A DNA stretch of 64,000 bases, taken from assembly GCA_905147135.1 (NCBI GenBank), contig LR990049.1, forward strand, positions 9,565,428-9,629,427, written 5' to 3'. This document shows positions 12,501 to 20,579 of this stretch, one piece after another. The notes beneath the pieces were generated by a model. That model worked only from the letters and a program-made list of their open reading frames with translations. It did not search any database and was not told the DNA's origin. Positions within the stretch are counted from its first letter, which is position 1; every line of letters begins with the position of its first letter. The position numbers and the translations under genes were made by a program. The stretch comes from Blastobasis lacticolella. Taxonomy: Eukaryota; Arthropoda; Insecta; Lepidoptera; Blastobasidae.

Positions 12501-15500
12501 ATCGGTTCACAGCGACGTTGCCGTTCCGTGCTACAGCATGGCTTGTAGATGAAGGAGGCTATGATGAAGCTCAATGTAGCAGAATATATACATTTAAGAA
12601 ATAGTATAGGTACGCACATTTTATTTACTAACCTACTATTTATTTTTTGATTAAGTAATTCCCTACCTACTATATTTTTATGGCTTCTAAACTCGAAAAT
12701 ACTATACTTAGTCTGGCCATAAATACTGTTACAATTAAAAATAAACAAAATATTACATTTAAATTTGGATTCTGTCATTTTTACATGATTTTTCATTGTC
12801 TTTTCTTATTTTGGCGCCAATACATTGTACAATATTTTGCGATATTAAAATGGAGTGGGGTGATAAAGAGAACCGAATCGCTGTGATTGCATTGCATAAA
12901 GTAGGTAAGGAGCCAAATGCAATTTTTAAACCTCTATACGCTTGGTATTAGTCAAATGCTTGTGTACCGGGCTATTAATAGGTACAAAGATCTGGCCGTC
13001 CACGTAGTGTTCGTACGAAAAAGGTGGTCAAAGCAGTAAGGGAAAGAATTCGAAGAAATCCTGTCCGAAAGCAAAATATTTTATCTCGGGTGAGGAAGAT
13101 AGCACCTAGAACCATGTCGCGTATTTTAAAAGATGACTTAGGACTTGCAGTCTATAAGAGACGTACTGGTCATTTCTTAACTGATAATTTAAAAAAGAAT
13201 AGGGTGGTAAAATCGAAACAACTACTGAAGCGGTACGCAAAGGGAGGTCACAGAAAAAAATTGTTTACGGATGAAAAAGTTTTTACAATTGAGCAACATT
13301 TTAACAAACATAATGACTAAGAAAGCTTCCCAATTAGTCGACAGAGTGCAACGTGGACATTATCCGACTTCAGTGATGGTTTGGTGGGGTGTTAGCTATG
13401 AAGGAGTGACAAAGCCATACTTTTGTGAAAAAGGTATCAAAACATTTGCACAAGTGTATCAAGATACCATTCTTGAGAAGGTAGTTAGGCCCTTTAACAA
13501 CACCATGTTCAATAACCAAGAATGGTCCTTTCAGCAAGACTCGGCGCCGGGTCACAAAGCTCGGTCCACGCAGTCTTGGTTGGAATCGACCGTTTCCGAC
13601 TTCATCAGATCTGAAGACTGGCCGTCGTCTAGTCCCGATCTTAATCCGCTGGATTATGATTTATGATCAGTTTTAGAGAGTACGGCTTGCTCTAGACGCC
13701 ATGATAATTTGGAGTCCCTAAAACAATCCATACGATTGGCAGTGAAGAATTTTCCCATGGGAAGAGTGCGTGCTTCTATTGATAACTGGCCTCAACGTTT
13801 AAAGGACTGTATAGCAGACAATAGAGACCACTTGGAATAAGCTTTTTATATTTTAAATTGTTTTATATTTACGTATTAAACTAACACATTGTAAAAGTAA
13901 TAAATGTTATTTGCAATAGAAATTTTTTTTTTCTTTATATTGATGGCAAGACTAGGTATTTGGTCCAAAAAAAGTTGGCAACCCTAGGTATACCGTCTGC
14001 TCCTGTACCTCACAACGCTATTACAAAGCCCTTATTTATTCCTTCAGGGAGCTATGAAAGGGAAAGGGAGCACAATAAACATTGATGTAAAGAGTACCTA
14101 TTTGTATTATAACAATCTACACAATATTAGTTAAATAACAATTTACTAGTTATGTGTACGTAAATATTACTAGTACACACACCGCCCATCTTATCTCTTG
14201 TTTACTTGCGATGTTGCATTATAGGTACGTGTGAAGAACTTGTGAGGATTGAGGATAGTAAATTATTAAACGGTATTTCTAAATTTATGGTCAGTACATT
14301 GTTGAGTTGAGTCATGAGTTCTTGAAAGTAATAGGCACATTTAAGTTTCCTTCTAACTAATGTGCAAGTGTGCTCTCGCGCGCGACAAGCGAGAAAAGGA
14401 GCGACATTAATATAGCTATCTCTTTTGTCTTAGTATTGAGAGAAGGAAGTAACTGCTCTTTTGCGGCGCAAGCTATGTCGCGGGCACACTTGTGCTAACC
14501 GTGCTAGTTAAAAGAAGTAACTGTCGCACATACTATACATCGACGCATAGATTTAGATTTAGATTTATTTATTTCTCTCTTTAGTTCTTACATAATTATA
14601 ATATTCTTATTATAGATTACATTTGGTCAATAAAAGAGATCGTCAAATTATAATATTAGAATTATTGCTTTCATATAAGAAGGCAATATCAAATAATAAA
14701 TAAATCGAAATAATATAGTGAACAATGTCAAAATAAAAAATTAATACATAAAATTACACTAAGGTAAATTGATACAAAGCATGTCAATACCAGTAAGGCA
14801 GGTAGGTAATTTATGCAAATAGTCAAATAATAATTAAATGTCCGTTATTGGATACAAAATACAAAAATCCGTTATTGGATACAAAATATATAATATTACC
14901 TATTATAAACAATAAAAGGTTCTCGAGAATCGGTTCATAACAGTATGGTCATCATGGATATTATGGGTATTTCTACTATGTACCATGCATTGTTGCTTGG
15001 TACATTGTTGGTTAAGGTTTAAAGAATTAGCCAGCACAATTACAAGCAAGAGGCATATCATCTCAGTCCTCCCAGTAAAAAGACAACGCACCTACGGTTT
15101 TGTTGCACAAGCCCTAAGTAAATGAATCGTGGACGTTACGGGCAATAGCTATCGCTTTCCATCAGATGGGCTGTCTTCTCACTGAGTTATATTAAGTTGC
15201 CAGTTTGTGTTTTTATATCATCAATTGTTGCTGGATTGTGTAGCTCAGATGGTTCATGGGCGGCTTTAACGGTTTCGAGCGGCAGATCTTTGAGAGGCTC
15301 TTGGCCTTACCGTAAAATGAATTCTAAGTAGGTATTAGTTATTTCTGATGAGTCCATCAATTTCTTCTGCCATTAAAGATTAACGCAACGAGCCAAAATG
15401 TTTTATATACGAGTATAGTGGGGCCTATTGTAATATAGCAGCCACTCCTGCAACTACTGTATTGATTAAATAGGTCGATTTTTTTCTTTACTCACGTTAA

Positions 15501-18500
15501 ACTCGACGTCCCCGCAAATGGAGAAGGTGCATAGTGGGCCCTTGATCTTCAGCACTGTGTCTCCGGCAGCGTTCTTGATCGAGTAGCAGGGCTTGCACAG
15601 CGACCAGTCCTGCTCTATGGAGCCGATGACCGTGCCCGGCGGCGCGGTCACCTCCATGCTCTGCAGCCAGCATGGGCAGAAGCACGAATCGCACGCCAGA
15701 GGCCGGTGCAGGTGGATTACCTGGAATTGTTACGTTAGTGTTGACTATCGTGCGTAATGAAGAACATTTTCTTTTTTATGGGAAACACCTTTATTAGTGT
15801 GCGTTGGGTGTGAGATGTAGTAGACTGGTACGTAGCCAATAAACGTCTTGAGCATTATCGACGTGGTGGGATAAGGTTTGCGTACGTATGTAAAGCCGCT
15901 ACTGCGCAGTCAAGGTAATTGATCAAGCTAGAACTTTTACGGGAGTGACGTCCTGTCCCCTTTTTGCAGGAGTCGTGGTAGTGGGAATGAGCGGTGGATC
16001 TTGGTCCCCTTCCATAACCGCATCGAGGCATATAACACTTTTTCGCAATTTTCGTATAAACAAAGTTTGTGTCAGTTTTTCCAGAAGCGGTAAATTGCGT
16101 TCGTGTACGCGTAAAGCGACATTATATTGATAATTATATAAGATAATTATCACTTCGAACTCTGCTTAAAACAGTCTCGGTTAGTGTGAGTTAGTCTCTT
16201 AATCGACCAGGAACTGCAACGATTTTCAACCGCCCTGCTAATGCAAAATGTGGAAATTATTACAAAACCCTCAATTTCAAGCTCATTTGAGCCTCCGCTC
16301 TAGTCGAGCAGTGGACTGATATGAGCTGTTGATATGATATATGCAGTAAGGTCATGGCAACTGAATCATTACCTACCCACTACCCACCCACATCAACGGC
16401 GACGGATGAGCGGTAGATAAGGCATAGCGGGGTAACCACTTAGAATTGGAGTCGCCCAACCGGGGAAGTACCTCCAGCTTACAAAATACCACTCAAACAA
16501 TACTATATTGTAGTAATATCTGTATAGTATCGTGTTCCTGCCGGTGAGTAAGGTTTCCAGCGCTCTATGGGGTGGCGATTCGGGGAACCGTGGCTTCTTT
16601 GACAGTAGAGGGTTGACAGAGAGTTTGCCTTTCTGCTGCCAGAGCAAAGTGTTATAGAGGTGGGCAACGCATTAGCGATACCCCTGGTGTTGCTAAGGTC
16701 TATAGGGACCGGTAACCACTTTCCATCAGGTGGCCCGCTTCCCTGTTTGCCCAACGTACGACATAAAAAAATGTGGATTAGGATTATTCAGTTCAGACCG
16801 TAAATGCCTTGACTCTCATCTTACGCCATCTTAGACCGGTCTTTTTTGAACGGCTACATACAACACTGCAGCAGGGCCGATCTAGGAGGCAAGCGTGCAG
16901 TTCATACTAATCGCCAAAGTCGCTATCAGATTTGCGGGAGAGACGACCTTGGTTGGACGTCCGACCACCTCCCTCGCATCCAAAAGCGACTTTATTTTAT
17001 ACTTCGTAATGATTAATATCAATTGCCCGCTTGCCTCCTAGATCAGCCCTGCTGCAGGGTCGTCTGTAGATCCTCATTGCGTATTGCGTACCCAGCTGGT
17101 ATGCGTTTTGTCGTCAATCGTCGTCCATTCTAGCTACAGTGTTTAGCTAACCGTGAATTCCAATCAATAACACGTCTTCTTCTACAAGAACCGTGCCAAT
17201 TATGCTATCTTCCGCTGCCAGATTTTTTAGATTCGTACATACTTTAGAACACAAGACACCTCTAACGAAAGATTTGTCTCCTAAGTAGGTATACCTATTT
17301 CAAGCCTTTAGGTAGGTTAATTAAATATTATTATCACAATTCGGCACTATCATAGGTACGCTATATAGCTGTCGCAAGTTAAATATTTGAATGGGCATTA
17401 ATTAAAGGCTTCTTACTGTTAGGCGTTTAATGATAACATCTTGGCACGCCATCACGACAATATTAAGTATATAAATTGGGCGGCAACCGTATATCGCAAC
17501 ACATTTTCTTGTTCTAAACTAGGCAGGCAGGATCGCTGGGGGAGGTCTATGCCCAGCAGTCTTTCGGCTGATATGATGAAACTAGGCAGGCATTTGACCA
17601 CCATCTCACCTATCGGAAATTGACGATGATGCCAAAGATGTAACATGCTCTCTCTAGAAGCAGACTATTCACTTGGCCTTTTAGGTGTCAAGGTTACCTA
17701 ATCAATATTCAGTGAACACACTCAAGCAAGCGACGTATTTACGCATAGGTGGACCGATATGACAAATTTGATATTTCTTGTAAAATGTTCGTGTAATACG
17801 AATAGCCCGAATACGGTTTTAGGAAAATAAATATAAAAGCAAAATTTCGGAAATATTATTGGAATCTTCGTGTATAGCAAGTACATACCTCGTTACGGAA
17901 ATTATCCATTATCTTCATATCAAATGGTCGCATGGGGCCACAGCAGTTCCTCGTGCAGCAATCATTGTCTTCGACGGCAAAGTACACTTTCTGGCCTAAG
18001 CTATTCTTCACGGTATACTTATTATTGGTCTCGAAACCAACGAATGCCTCCAGAAGTTCGACTTTCTGATGCACCAGAAGCTGGTCAATCATAGAAAGGT
18101 ACGCCAATCCAGGAGGGCAATTTGTGATACCTTGCGGAATGGTCATCCAACCACCTGAAATTAATGCTTAGGTAAATTTGGGCACTTGAAATTTAAAGTT
18201 AGGTGGTAGGTACCTGGTGGATAAATAATATTGCATGTAAAATTGGCCGTGGCAGCGATAACGCTTGATTTTATTGCTAATGAGTTGTACATAATAGTTG
18301 CCGCAAAATTTCTAATGCAGAACTCTACATGGAATACCTACCTATGTAGTACCCACTTATATTATGGTTTGTGTGTGGGTGCGTATGTTTGTTACCTCTT
18401 CACGCCTAAACGGATGAACGGATTTGGACTAAATTTGGTAAATAGCTAGATTAGGCACTGGATTAAGAGATAGACTACTTTTTGCGCGATATAACGTGTA

Positions 18501-20566
18501 GTCCACGTGGGCGCAAAACTAGTTAAATTAAATTAAATTACGATAAACATGATTAAGTATACATATATTATAGGTAAGCAACACAGACCTGGTGGCTGAA
18601 GCATCTATTTTCATGGCACTTTTATGAAATATATATAAATAAAATAATATTTCAATTAGGTACATGAAACATTTCATATAATAACAGTAAGCTATACGGA
18701 TATACCCTCCACCACACACTGATCTATCATGAATATCAACCTCTTTTCTTCATCAGTCAGAAATTTTTCGTAACCACTAGTATGGCTCTTGAAAATATTT
18801 GCATAAATTCTTTTGAAAGTTCTTTTTACACTATTAACACTCAATGTTTTTATGTACACTCTTTTTTCCTTTAAATTCGTAGCACTTGAACACTGTTTTT
18901 TTAAATATGTTTTAAATGTTGGCCATTTTGCTGGTCTCATAGGTCTATGAGTTTTAAACATTTCATCATAAAATAAATCAAAATCAATTTTTTGAATTTT
19001 ATCTGCTGACATCATCCAAGTGGCTACACTATAGCAACAAGATTTTTTAGACAGTGCAAACCAATACTAGGAACATGTACCGCAACACACTACTGGTAAG
19101 TTATAATTAACCAGTTAAATACATTGGATCGATACACCAACTGTTCATACTTGTTATTATCTCTGTGCAAATAAGTCATTCACTTATGTATCTTCAATGA
19201 TATATTAAGTACTCGCAAACAAGGGCAAACAATATGATATGACGTTAAGACCTGTGTTTTAATGCCTGAACAGTGTATAACTATGCCAGATAAAGGTGTC
19301 CTTCAACCATTTTTATAAAGAGAGTGAGCAACACATTGGTGGTGTGCCTGGTGTAGCTAATGCCCAAAGGCAGCAGTGACCACTTTCCATCAAGTGTCTT
19401 TCCAACAAAAATATATGTGTTAGAAAATTTTACTTTTGTGCATCCATCACTGATAAAATTTATTGTTAACACGTTAAACGGAGTGGGCCAAGTGGGATTT
19501 TTTCAGGTCGAGGCGAAAATCACAAATTAGTCAAAATTCAATGTTACATACAAATATGCAACTAGGCTCCAGGTTACCCCCATGGTGTCCTAGGAACAAA
19601 CTTTGTTTTTAGACTCGTGGGGGCCCGGGGTCACACAATGGAGTACCCCATGCACCCTCGCTTGATTTGCCACAAAATCAATGCCATGTAGCATAAGTAA
19701 ATAAAAAAATTGAGTTTATAGTATCAAAAAGCCCTCAGTAACTGCGAAACCCTACACTGCATGTGGTCTGACATGTCTTAGCCGTATTTCTAATAATTAC
19801 ATTACTTTGTTTGAGCTCTTTTAGTACATCCCTAGCAAACCATTTGAACAAAAAACCGTAAACAATTTTAAACAGATGATACAGGAATAATAAAATTAAT
19901 AATTTTATGTCTTAGTGAAACCTGAAAACCAAGGCGATCATAATGTTCTGCTGGGTTATGCGGCCCACTTCTCTTTAGTTTTTTTTATATTCATAGCCCC
20001 TTGTCATGTAAAATGCATTAAAAAAGAATCCTAATCTTGGGTCACATGGTGACCACTGTGGCCTGAACGTAACATTCAGAAATGGTTGACTGGTATCCTC
20101 CATGGCCTAATCGAGGGGACATGGATTTTTCCTCAGTGTTTAATGTGTTAAAAAACTAGTACAATTAATTTCATTATTATTATATTACAAATCAATTAGT
20201 GAGTCCATTATCCACTATGTCAAAGTATGGCAATGTTATAACATTTTACATTAAAATTGATCATATACCTGGTGGAACTGGTGGGCCTTGGGGACCAGGC
20301 TGCTGTACAATGGCTCCTGGATACCCTGGCTGAGGGTATCCTGGTGCAAAACCAGGTTGGAATCCTGCCTGAAATCCTGGCTGATACCCTGGTTGGTATC
20401 CGGGCTGCATTCCAACCATTGGCTGAGCACCAGGTGCAGGTGGGCCTGGGTAACCTCCTTGAGTAGGAGCCATTGGGTAGCTTTCAGCTTTAAAATCATC
20501 TTGTGGTGGGGCATAGCCTTGACTACTTGGAAAATTAGGAGAAAAAGGAGTAGGCTTATGTGACAT
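3495..20566 (-). CDS. PLSCR: Phospholipid scramblase, whole coding span (five exons)
   Basis: The protein belongs to the PLSCR/Scramb family of palmitoylated, calcium-binding membrane proteins linked to bidirectional phospholipid movement. Coding exons in order are 20269-20566, 17889-18154, 15496-15720, 4095-4256 and 3495-3533. Together they make 990 nt, or 329 residues plus stop. Every junction has AG/GT signals and the phases fit. Residues 1-100 are Pro/Gly/Tyr/Gln-rich; from about 101 on is the conserved scramblase domain. It carries NCPPGL, the Cys-rich CCTRNCCGP, a second cluster CDSCFCPCW (198-206), an acidic [12 protein letters not shown] calcium-site-like stretch (290-301) and a C-terminal hydrophobic helix (about 307-322). 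Introns are 2114, 2168, 11239 and 561 bp. An acceptor lies 8 nt before the ATG, so a noncoding first exon lies upstream. Whether it is the scramb1 or scramb2 orthologue of flies is undecided. Confidence 0.95.
3785..3945 (+). repeat. Fragment of a common lepidopteran dispersed repeat
   Basis: It shares the order tttgttac, gattttgatgaaatttt, atagcttatagccc and tttattcc with the copy at 11636-11880. It lies in scramblase intron 4. Related 3' ends are attributed to Lep1-type Helitrons; that assignment is from memory of the family and is not proved here. Confidence 0.5.
4095..4256 (-). CDS. PLSCR: Scramblase coding exon 4 (calcium-site motif and start of the TM helix)
   Basis: The exon has 54 codons in phase 0 (residues 264-317), starting [13 protein letters not shown] after the acceptor ttaccag and ending LLGACFLI before the donor ATC|GTAAGT. 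It holds [21 protein letters not shown] (the EF-loop-like site proposed to bind calcium) and most of the C-terminal hydrophobic helix. A plus-strand ORF across it is only its antisense shadow. A retroposon tail sits in intron 3 about 35 bp before the acceptor. Confidence 0.95.
4290..4392 (+). repeat. Truncated non-LTR retroposon tail
   Basis: It has the words ctttctatcaggtggcccg followed by cttgttgttt and a short A run. The same tail is at 5225-5420 (minus), 16640-16770, 19315-19430, 28680-28760 (minus) and 39885-40010 (minus). It lies in scramblase intron 3, beside exon 4. Confidence 0.6.
4535..4850 (-). repeat. Non-LTR-derived dispersed repeat, copy A
   Basis: Reading on minus it ends ggctgtgata-atgaagg after agtccactg/cagtggactgttatggg and gggagaggccctcagtcc words. 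Copies are at 7040-7280 (plus), 36345-36570, 44720-44985 and 47785-48040 (all minus); degenerate ones are at 16240-16340 and 52595-52690. Copies end in (GAT)n-like microsatellites, which suggests target-primed insertion of a 5'-truncated retroposon. Confidence 0.65.
5225..5425 (-). repeat. Non-LTR retrotransposon 3' end
   Basis: Read on minus it encodes a broken [19 protein letters not shown] stretch, the usual C-terminal end of a LINE reverse-transcriptase ORF, followed by a tail with ggtggcccgcatgcctg. It lies within scramblase intron 3. Confidence 0.55.
5898..6275 (+). repeat. MITE scrap joined to a LINE 3' end
   Basis: The first 70 bp (gggccgatctaggaggcag onwards) match one arm of the MITE at 16866-17057. 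From about 6100 a plus-strand [11 protein letters not shown]-type LINE C terminus is recognisable but frameshifted. It is followed by the tail caggtgagatgg..gtcaaatgcc and an A run. The same tail is inverted at 17583-17620 and 55140-55200. Confidence 0.5.
7040..7280 (+). repeat. Non-LTR-derived dispersed repeat, copy B, with (GAT)n tail
   Basis: This is the same family as 4535-4850 in the opposite orientation. It contains gtcgtaagaggcgactaagg, then ggagattatggcaatgacc and cagtggactgttatgggctg, and ends gatgatgatg directly against the foldback repeat at 7281. Confidence 0.65.
7269..7865 (+). repeat. Foldback-headed repeat, copy 1
   Basis: About 600 bp shared with 61727-62331 in the same orientation. 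It begins with a hairpin region, here with an extra perfect 10-bp pair tgtttatcat / atgataaaca. Then comes a unit bounded by tttatctacactca (about 7411) and gagtgtagataaa (ends 7865), which is an inverted pair. Noncoding. Confidence 0.7.
9123..10846 (+). pseudogene. hAT transposase remnant, ZBED5/SCAND3-like
   Basis: Three main segments in different frames are recognisable: 9123-9392 (BED-finger-like N terminus, [15 protein letters not shown], then [10 protein letters not shown]), 9529-about 9830 ([40 protein letters not shown]) and 10355-10846 ([16 protein letters not shown] then KQRNRL, the C-terminal hAT dimerisation part). A Cys of the finger is replaced (MCLIWEK). A stop at 9390-9392, shifts near 9420 and 9830, a stop near 10017 and a deletion around 10160-10340 inactivate it. 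The middle keeps QLDES, ATDGAPS and CVIHRQH, the catalytic-core landmarks. Such proteins have been domesticated in vertebrates, but this copy is plainly dead. Confidence 0.88.
11102..11239. mobile_element. 138-bp MITE inside the hAT element
   Basis: The ends are CCCCCTTATTTATAATAG and the inverted CATTATGAATAAGGGGG. The arms go on through CTAACTTAAA / TTTAAGTTAG. The CCCCCTTATTcATAA end is common in lepidopteran MITEs. It lies about 95 bp from the hAT right end. Confidence 0.75.
11404..12565. mobile_element. Inverted-repeat element inside the mariner
   Basis: Near-perfect 27-28 bp ends begin CATAGCCTCCTTCATC and continue ACAAGCCATGC; both arms later share CAACGTCGC. A direct ATGAAGC flanks the element on each side (7 bp). 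About 1.16 kb, noncoding, holding the dispersed repeat at 11636-11880. The superfamily is undetermined: the 7-bp repeat could be a mutated 8-bp hAT-type duplication. Confidence 0.65.
11636..11880 (+). repeat. Common lepidopteran dispersed repeat (Lep1-like)
   Basis: It starts taatattataaatgcgaaa and passes through gtttgttacgatttcacgc, tttaatgaaattttg and atagcatatagccccga. It ends with a gtcgcggccacaagcta-type tail. This layout matches a very frequent lepidopteran repeat that I associate with Lep1 Helitrons; there is no proof of mechanism here. Confidence 0.55.
12850..13840 (+). pseudogene. Mariner (maT, DD37D) transposase, broken
   Basis: The ATG at 12850 starts [18 protein letters not shown] frameshift near 12940 leads to a stop. 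The frame resumes by 13024 ([17 protein letters not shown]) through LFTDEKVFT (first catalytic Asp) to a stop at 13318-13320. After a shift the C-terminal half reads on: [17 protein letters not shown] (second Asp), [12 protein letters not shown] (third Asp). Exactly 37 residues separate the second and third Asp, the maT signature. A TGA at 13664-13666 sits where the family has Trp; the same frame then continues to the TAA at 13838-13840. It belongs to the element bounded by 8009 and 13984. Confidence 0.9.
13987..14350. other. Scramblase intron 3, no recognised feature
   Basis: AT-rich sequence without ORF or repeat ends. Confidence 0.4.
14351..14510. repeat. Possible MITE with imperfect GC-rich inverted arms
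   Basis: TGTGCAAGTGTGCTCTCGC at about 14361 pairs imperfectly with GCGGGCACACTTGTGCTA at about 14480, with ctaacta/tagtta further out. No target duplication was confirmed. Confidence 0.4.
14836..14889. repeat. Two-copy tandem repeat
   Basis: TCCGTTATTGGATACAAAAT occurs twice, separated by a few bases, in an AT-rich intron stretch that also carries a tttagatttagattta run at 14550-14575. Confidence 0.7.
15496..15720 (-). CDS. PLSCR: Scramblase coding exon 3 (palmitoylation-type Cys cluster)
   Basis: The exon has 75 codons in phase 0 (residues 189-263). It begins VIHLHRPL and contains CDSCFCPCW, the counterpart of the CCCPCC-type palmitoylated cluster in vertebrate scramblases, then APPG.VIGSI, a central conserved strand region and a final CGDVEFN. 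The acceptor is attccag and the donor AAC|GTGAGT is at 15495. Intron 3 follows, 11.2 kb long and packed with transposons. Confidence 0.95.
16635..16772 (+). repeat. Non-LTR retroposon tail
   Basis: It has gtgttgctaaggtctatagg, ccactttccatcaggtgg, cccgcttccctgtttgcc and a terminal A run. Family as at 4290-4392. It is in scramblase intron 2. Confidence 0.65.
16866..17057. mobile_element. MITE with inverted arms of about 45 bp, 192 bp
   Basis: The arms begin CTGCAGCAGGGC then GATCTAGGAGGCAAGCG, and pair with the inverted copy ending at 17057. A partial copy is at 5898-5965. Both contain tataaaataaagtcg. Target duplication unclear. It lies in scramblase intron 2. Confidence 0.75.
17525..17625. 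repeat. Two abutting retroposon tails
   Basis: A plus-strand tail, ggaggtctatgcccagcagt then gctgatatgatgaa (as at 58290-58385), meets an inverted tail, catttgaccaccatctcacc (as at 55140). In scramblase intron 2, about 260 bp from exon 2. Confidence 0.55.
17889..18154 (-). CDS. PLSCR: Scramblase coding exon 2 (start of the core domain)
   Basis: The first two bases complete Gly100 and the exon then encodes residues 101-188. It holds the family hallmarks NCPPGL, the stretch around [21 protein letters not shown], the [18 protein letters not shown] cysteine cluster and [10 protein letters not shown]. The acceptor is ttcag at 18155-18159 and the donor GAG|GTATGT is at 17888. This is the best-conserved part of the protein and alone identifies the family. 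Confidence 0.95.
18350..18540 (+). repeat. Dispersed repeat with TTAAA-type tail
   Basis: It has tgtttgttacctcttcacgc, cctaaacggatgaacgg, tagactactttttg and acgtgggcgcaaaactag, then taaattaaattaaatta. This is the common lepidopteran family related to 11636-11880, in scramblase intron 1. Confidence 0.6.
18640..19015 (-). pseudogene. Possible pogo/CENP-B-type transposase N-terminal fragment
   Basis: A 107-codon ORF on minus reads as real protein: [20 protein letters not shown].., [32 protein letters not shown], and after a TGA a further [14 protein letters not shown]. The [12 protein letters not shown]...G.SV arrangement resembles the second helix-turn-helix of CENP-B/Tigger proteins, but this is a weak resemblance. 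No DDE core was seen nearby. It lies in scramblase intron 1 on the gene's strand, so a cryptic exon is a second, less likely reading. Confidence 0.35.
19315..19430 (+). repeat. Degenerate non-LTR tail
   Basis: ggtgtgcctggtgtagctaa and gaccactttccatcaagtg match the tail family at 16635-16772. In scramblase intron 1. Confidence 0.5.
19470..20147. mobile_element. piggyBac-type non-autonomous element, 678 bp
   Basis: TTAA lies at both borders (19466-19469 and 20148-20151), with inverted ends CACGTTAAACG and CACATTAAACA. The ends and the TTAA target fit the looper/piggyBac group. The interior is noncoding and has several gg-tcac..cccatg words in both orientations. It sits 120 bp from scramblase exon 1. 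Confidence 0.75.
20269..20566 (-). CDS. PLSCR: Scramblase coding exon 1 (start codon, proline-rich N terminus)
   Basis: It encodes residues 1-99 plus the first base of Gly100. The start ATG (20564-20566) is the first in-frame Met after a splice acceptor (cag at 20575-20577 on the plus strand reads ctg). The donor is G|GTATAT at 20268. The segment is low-complexity and rich in Pro, Gly, Gln and Tyr. A PGYQPG/PGFQ-type repeat runs over residues 54-83, which gives imperfect tandem repeats in the DNA. Proline-rich N termini are usual in this family and carry adaptor-binding sites. The repeats are collagen-like only in composition; Gly is not at every third position. Confidence 0.93.
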
Positions 20567-20573
20567 GTTTTAA

Positions 20574-20579
20574 TCTGAA
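20574..20579 (-). promoter_or_regulatory. Splice acceptor in the scramblase 5' UTR
   Basis: On the minus strand, attttatttcag precedes attaaaacATG, leaving only 8 nt of leader in this exon. The gene must therefore have at least one upstream noncoding exon. One possible donor (GAT|GTAAGT on minus) lies near 21140, but I cannot choose among candidates. Confidence 0.6.

Larger units (their letters stand above)
8009..13984 (+). mobile_element. maT-type (DD37D) mariner element, split by nested insertions
   Basis: The ends GGGTTGCCAAC (8009-8019) and GTTGGCAACCC (13974-13984) are exact inverse copies, flanked by TA (8007-8008, 13985-13986). The target was palindromic: ggtatacc on both sides of the TA. 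The element carries its own decayed transposase (12850-13840). It has been entered by a hAT element (8213-11335) and by an inverted-repeat element (about 11404-12565), which itself holds a dispersed repeat. Without the two insertions and their duplications about 1.7 kb remains, closer to normal mariner size. Confidence 0.8.

Noticed and set aside
14836..14889. CRISPR-like repeat
   Set aside because: Only two AT-rich copies with a spacer of a few bases in an animal intron; a simple tandem duplication.
14903..15091. Minus ORF with a hydrophobic LLLVIVLA stretch, looking like a secreted peptide
   Set aside because: Only 62 codons in an intron repeat-like region, no splice or promoter support and no family; the hydrophobic run can arise by chance.
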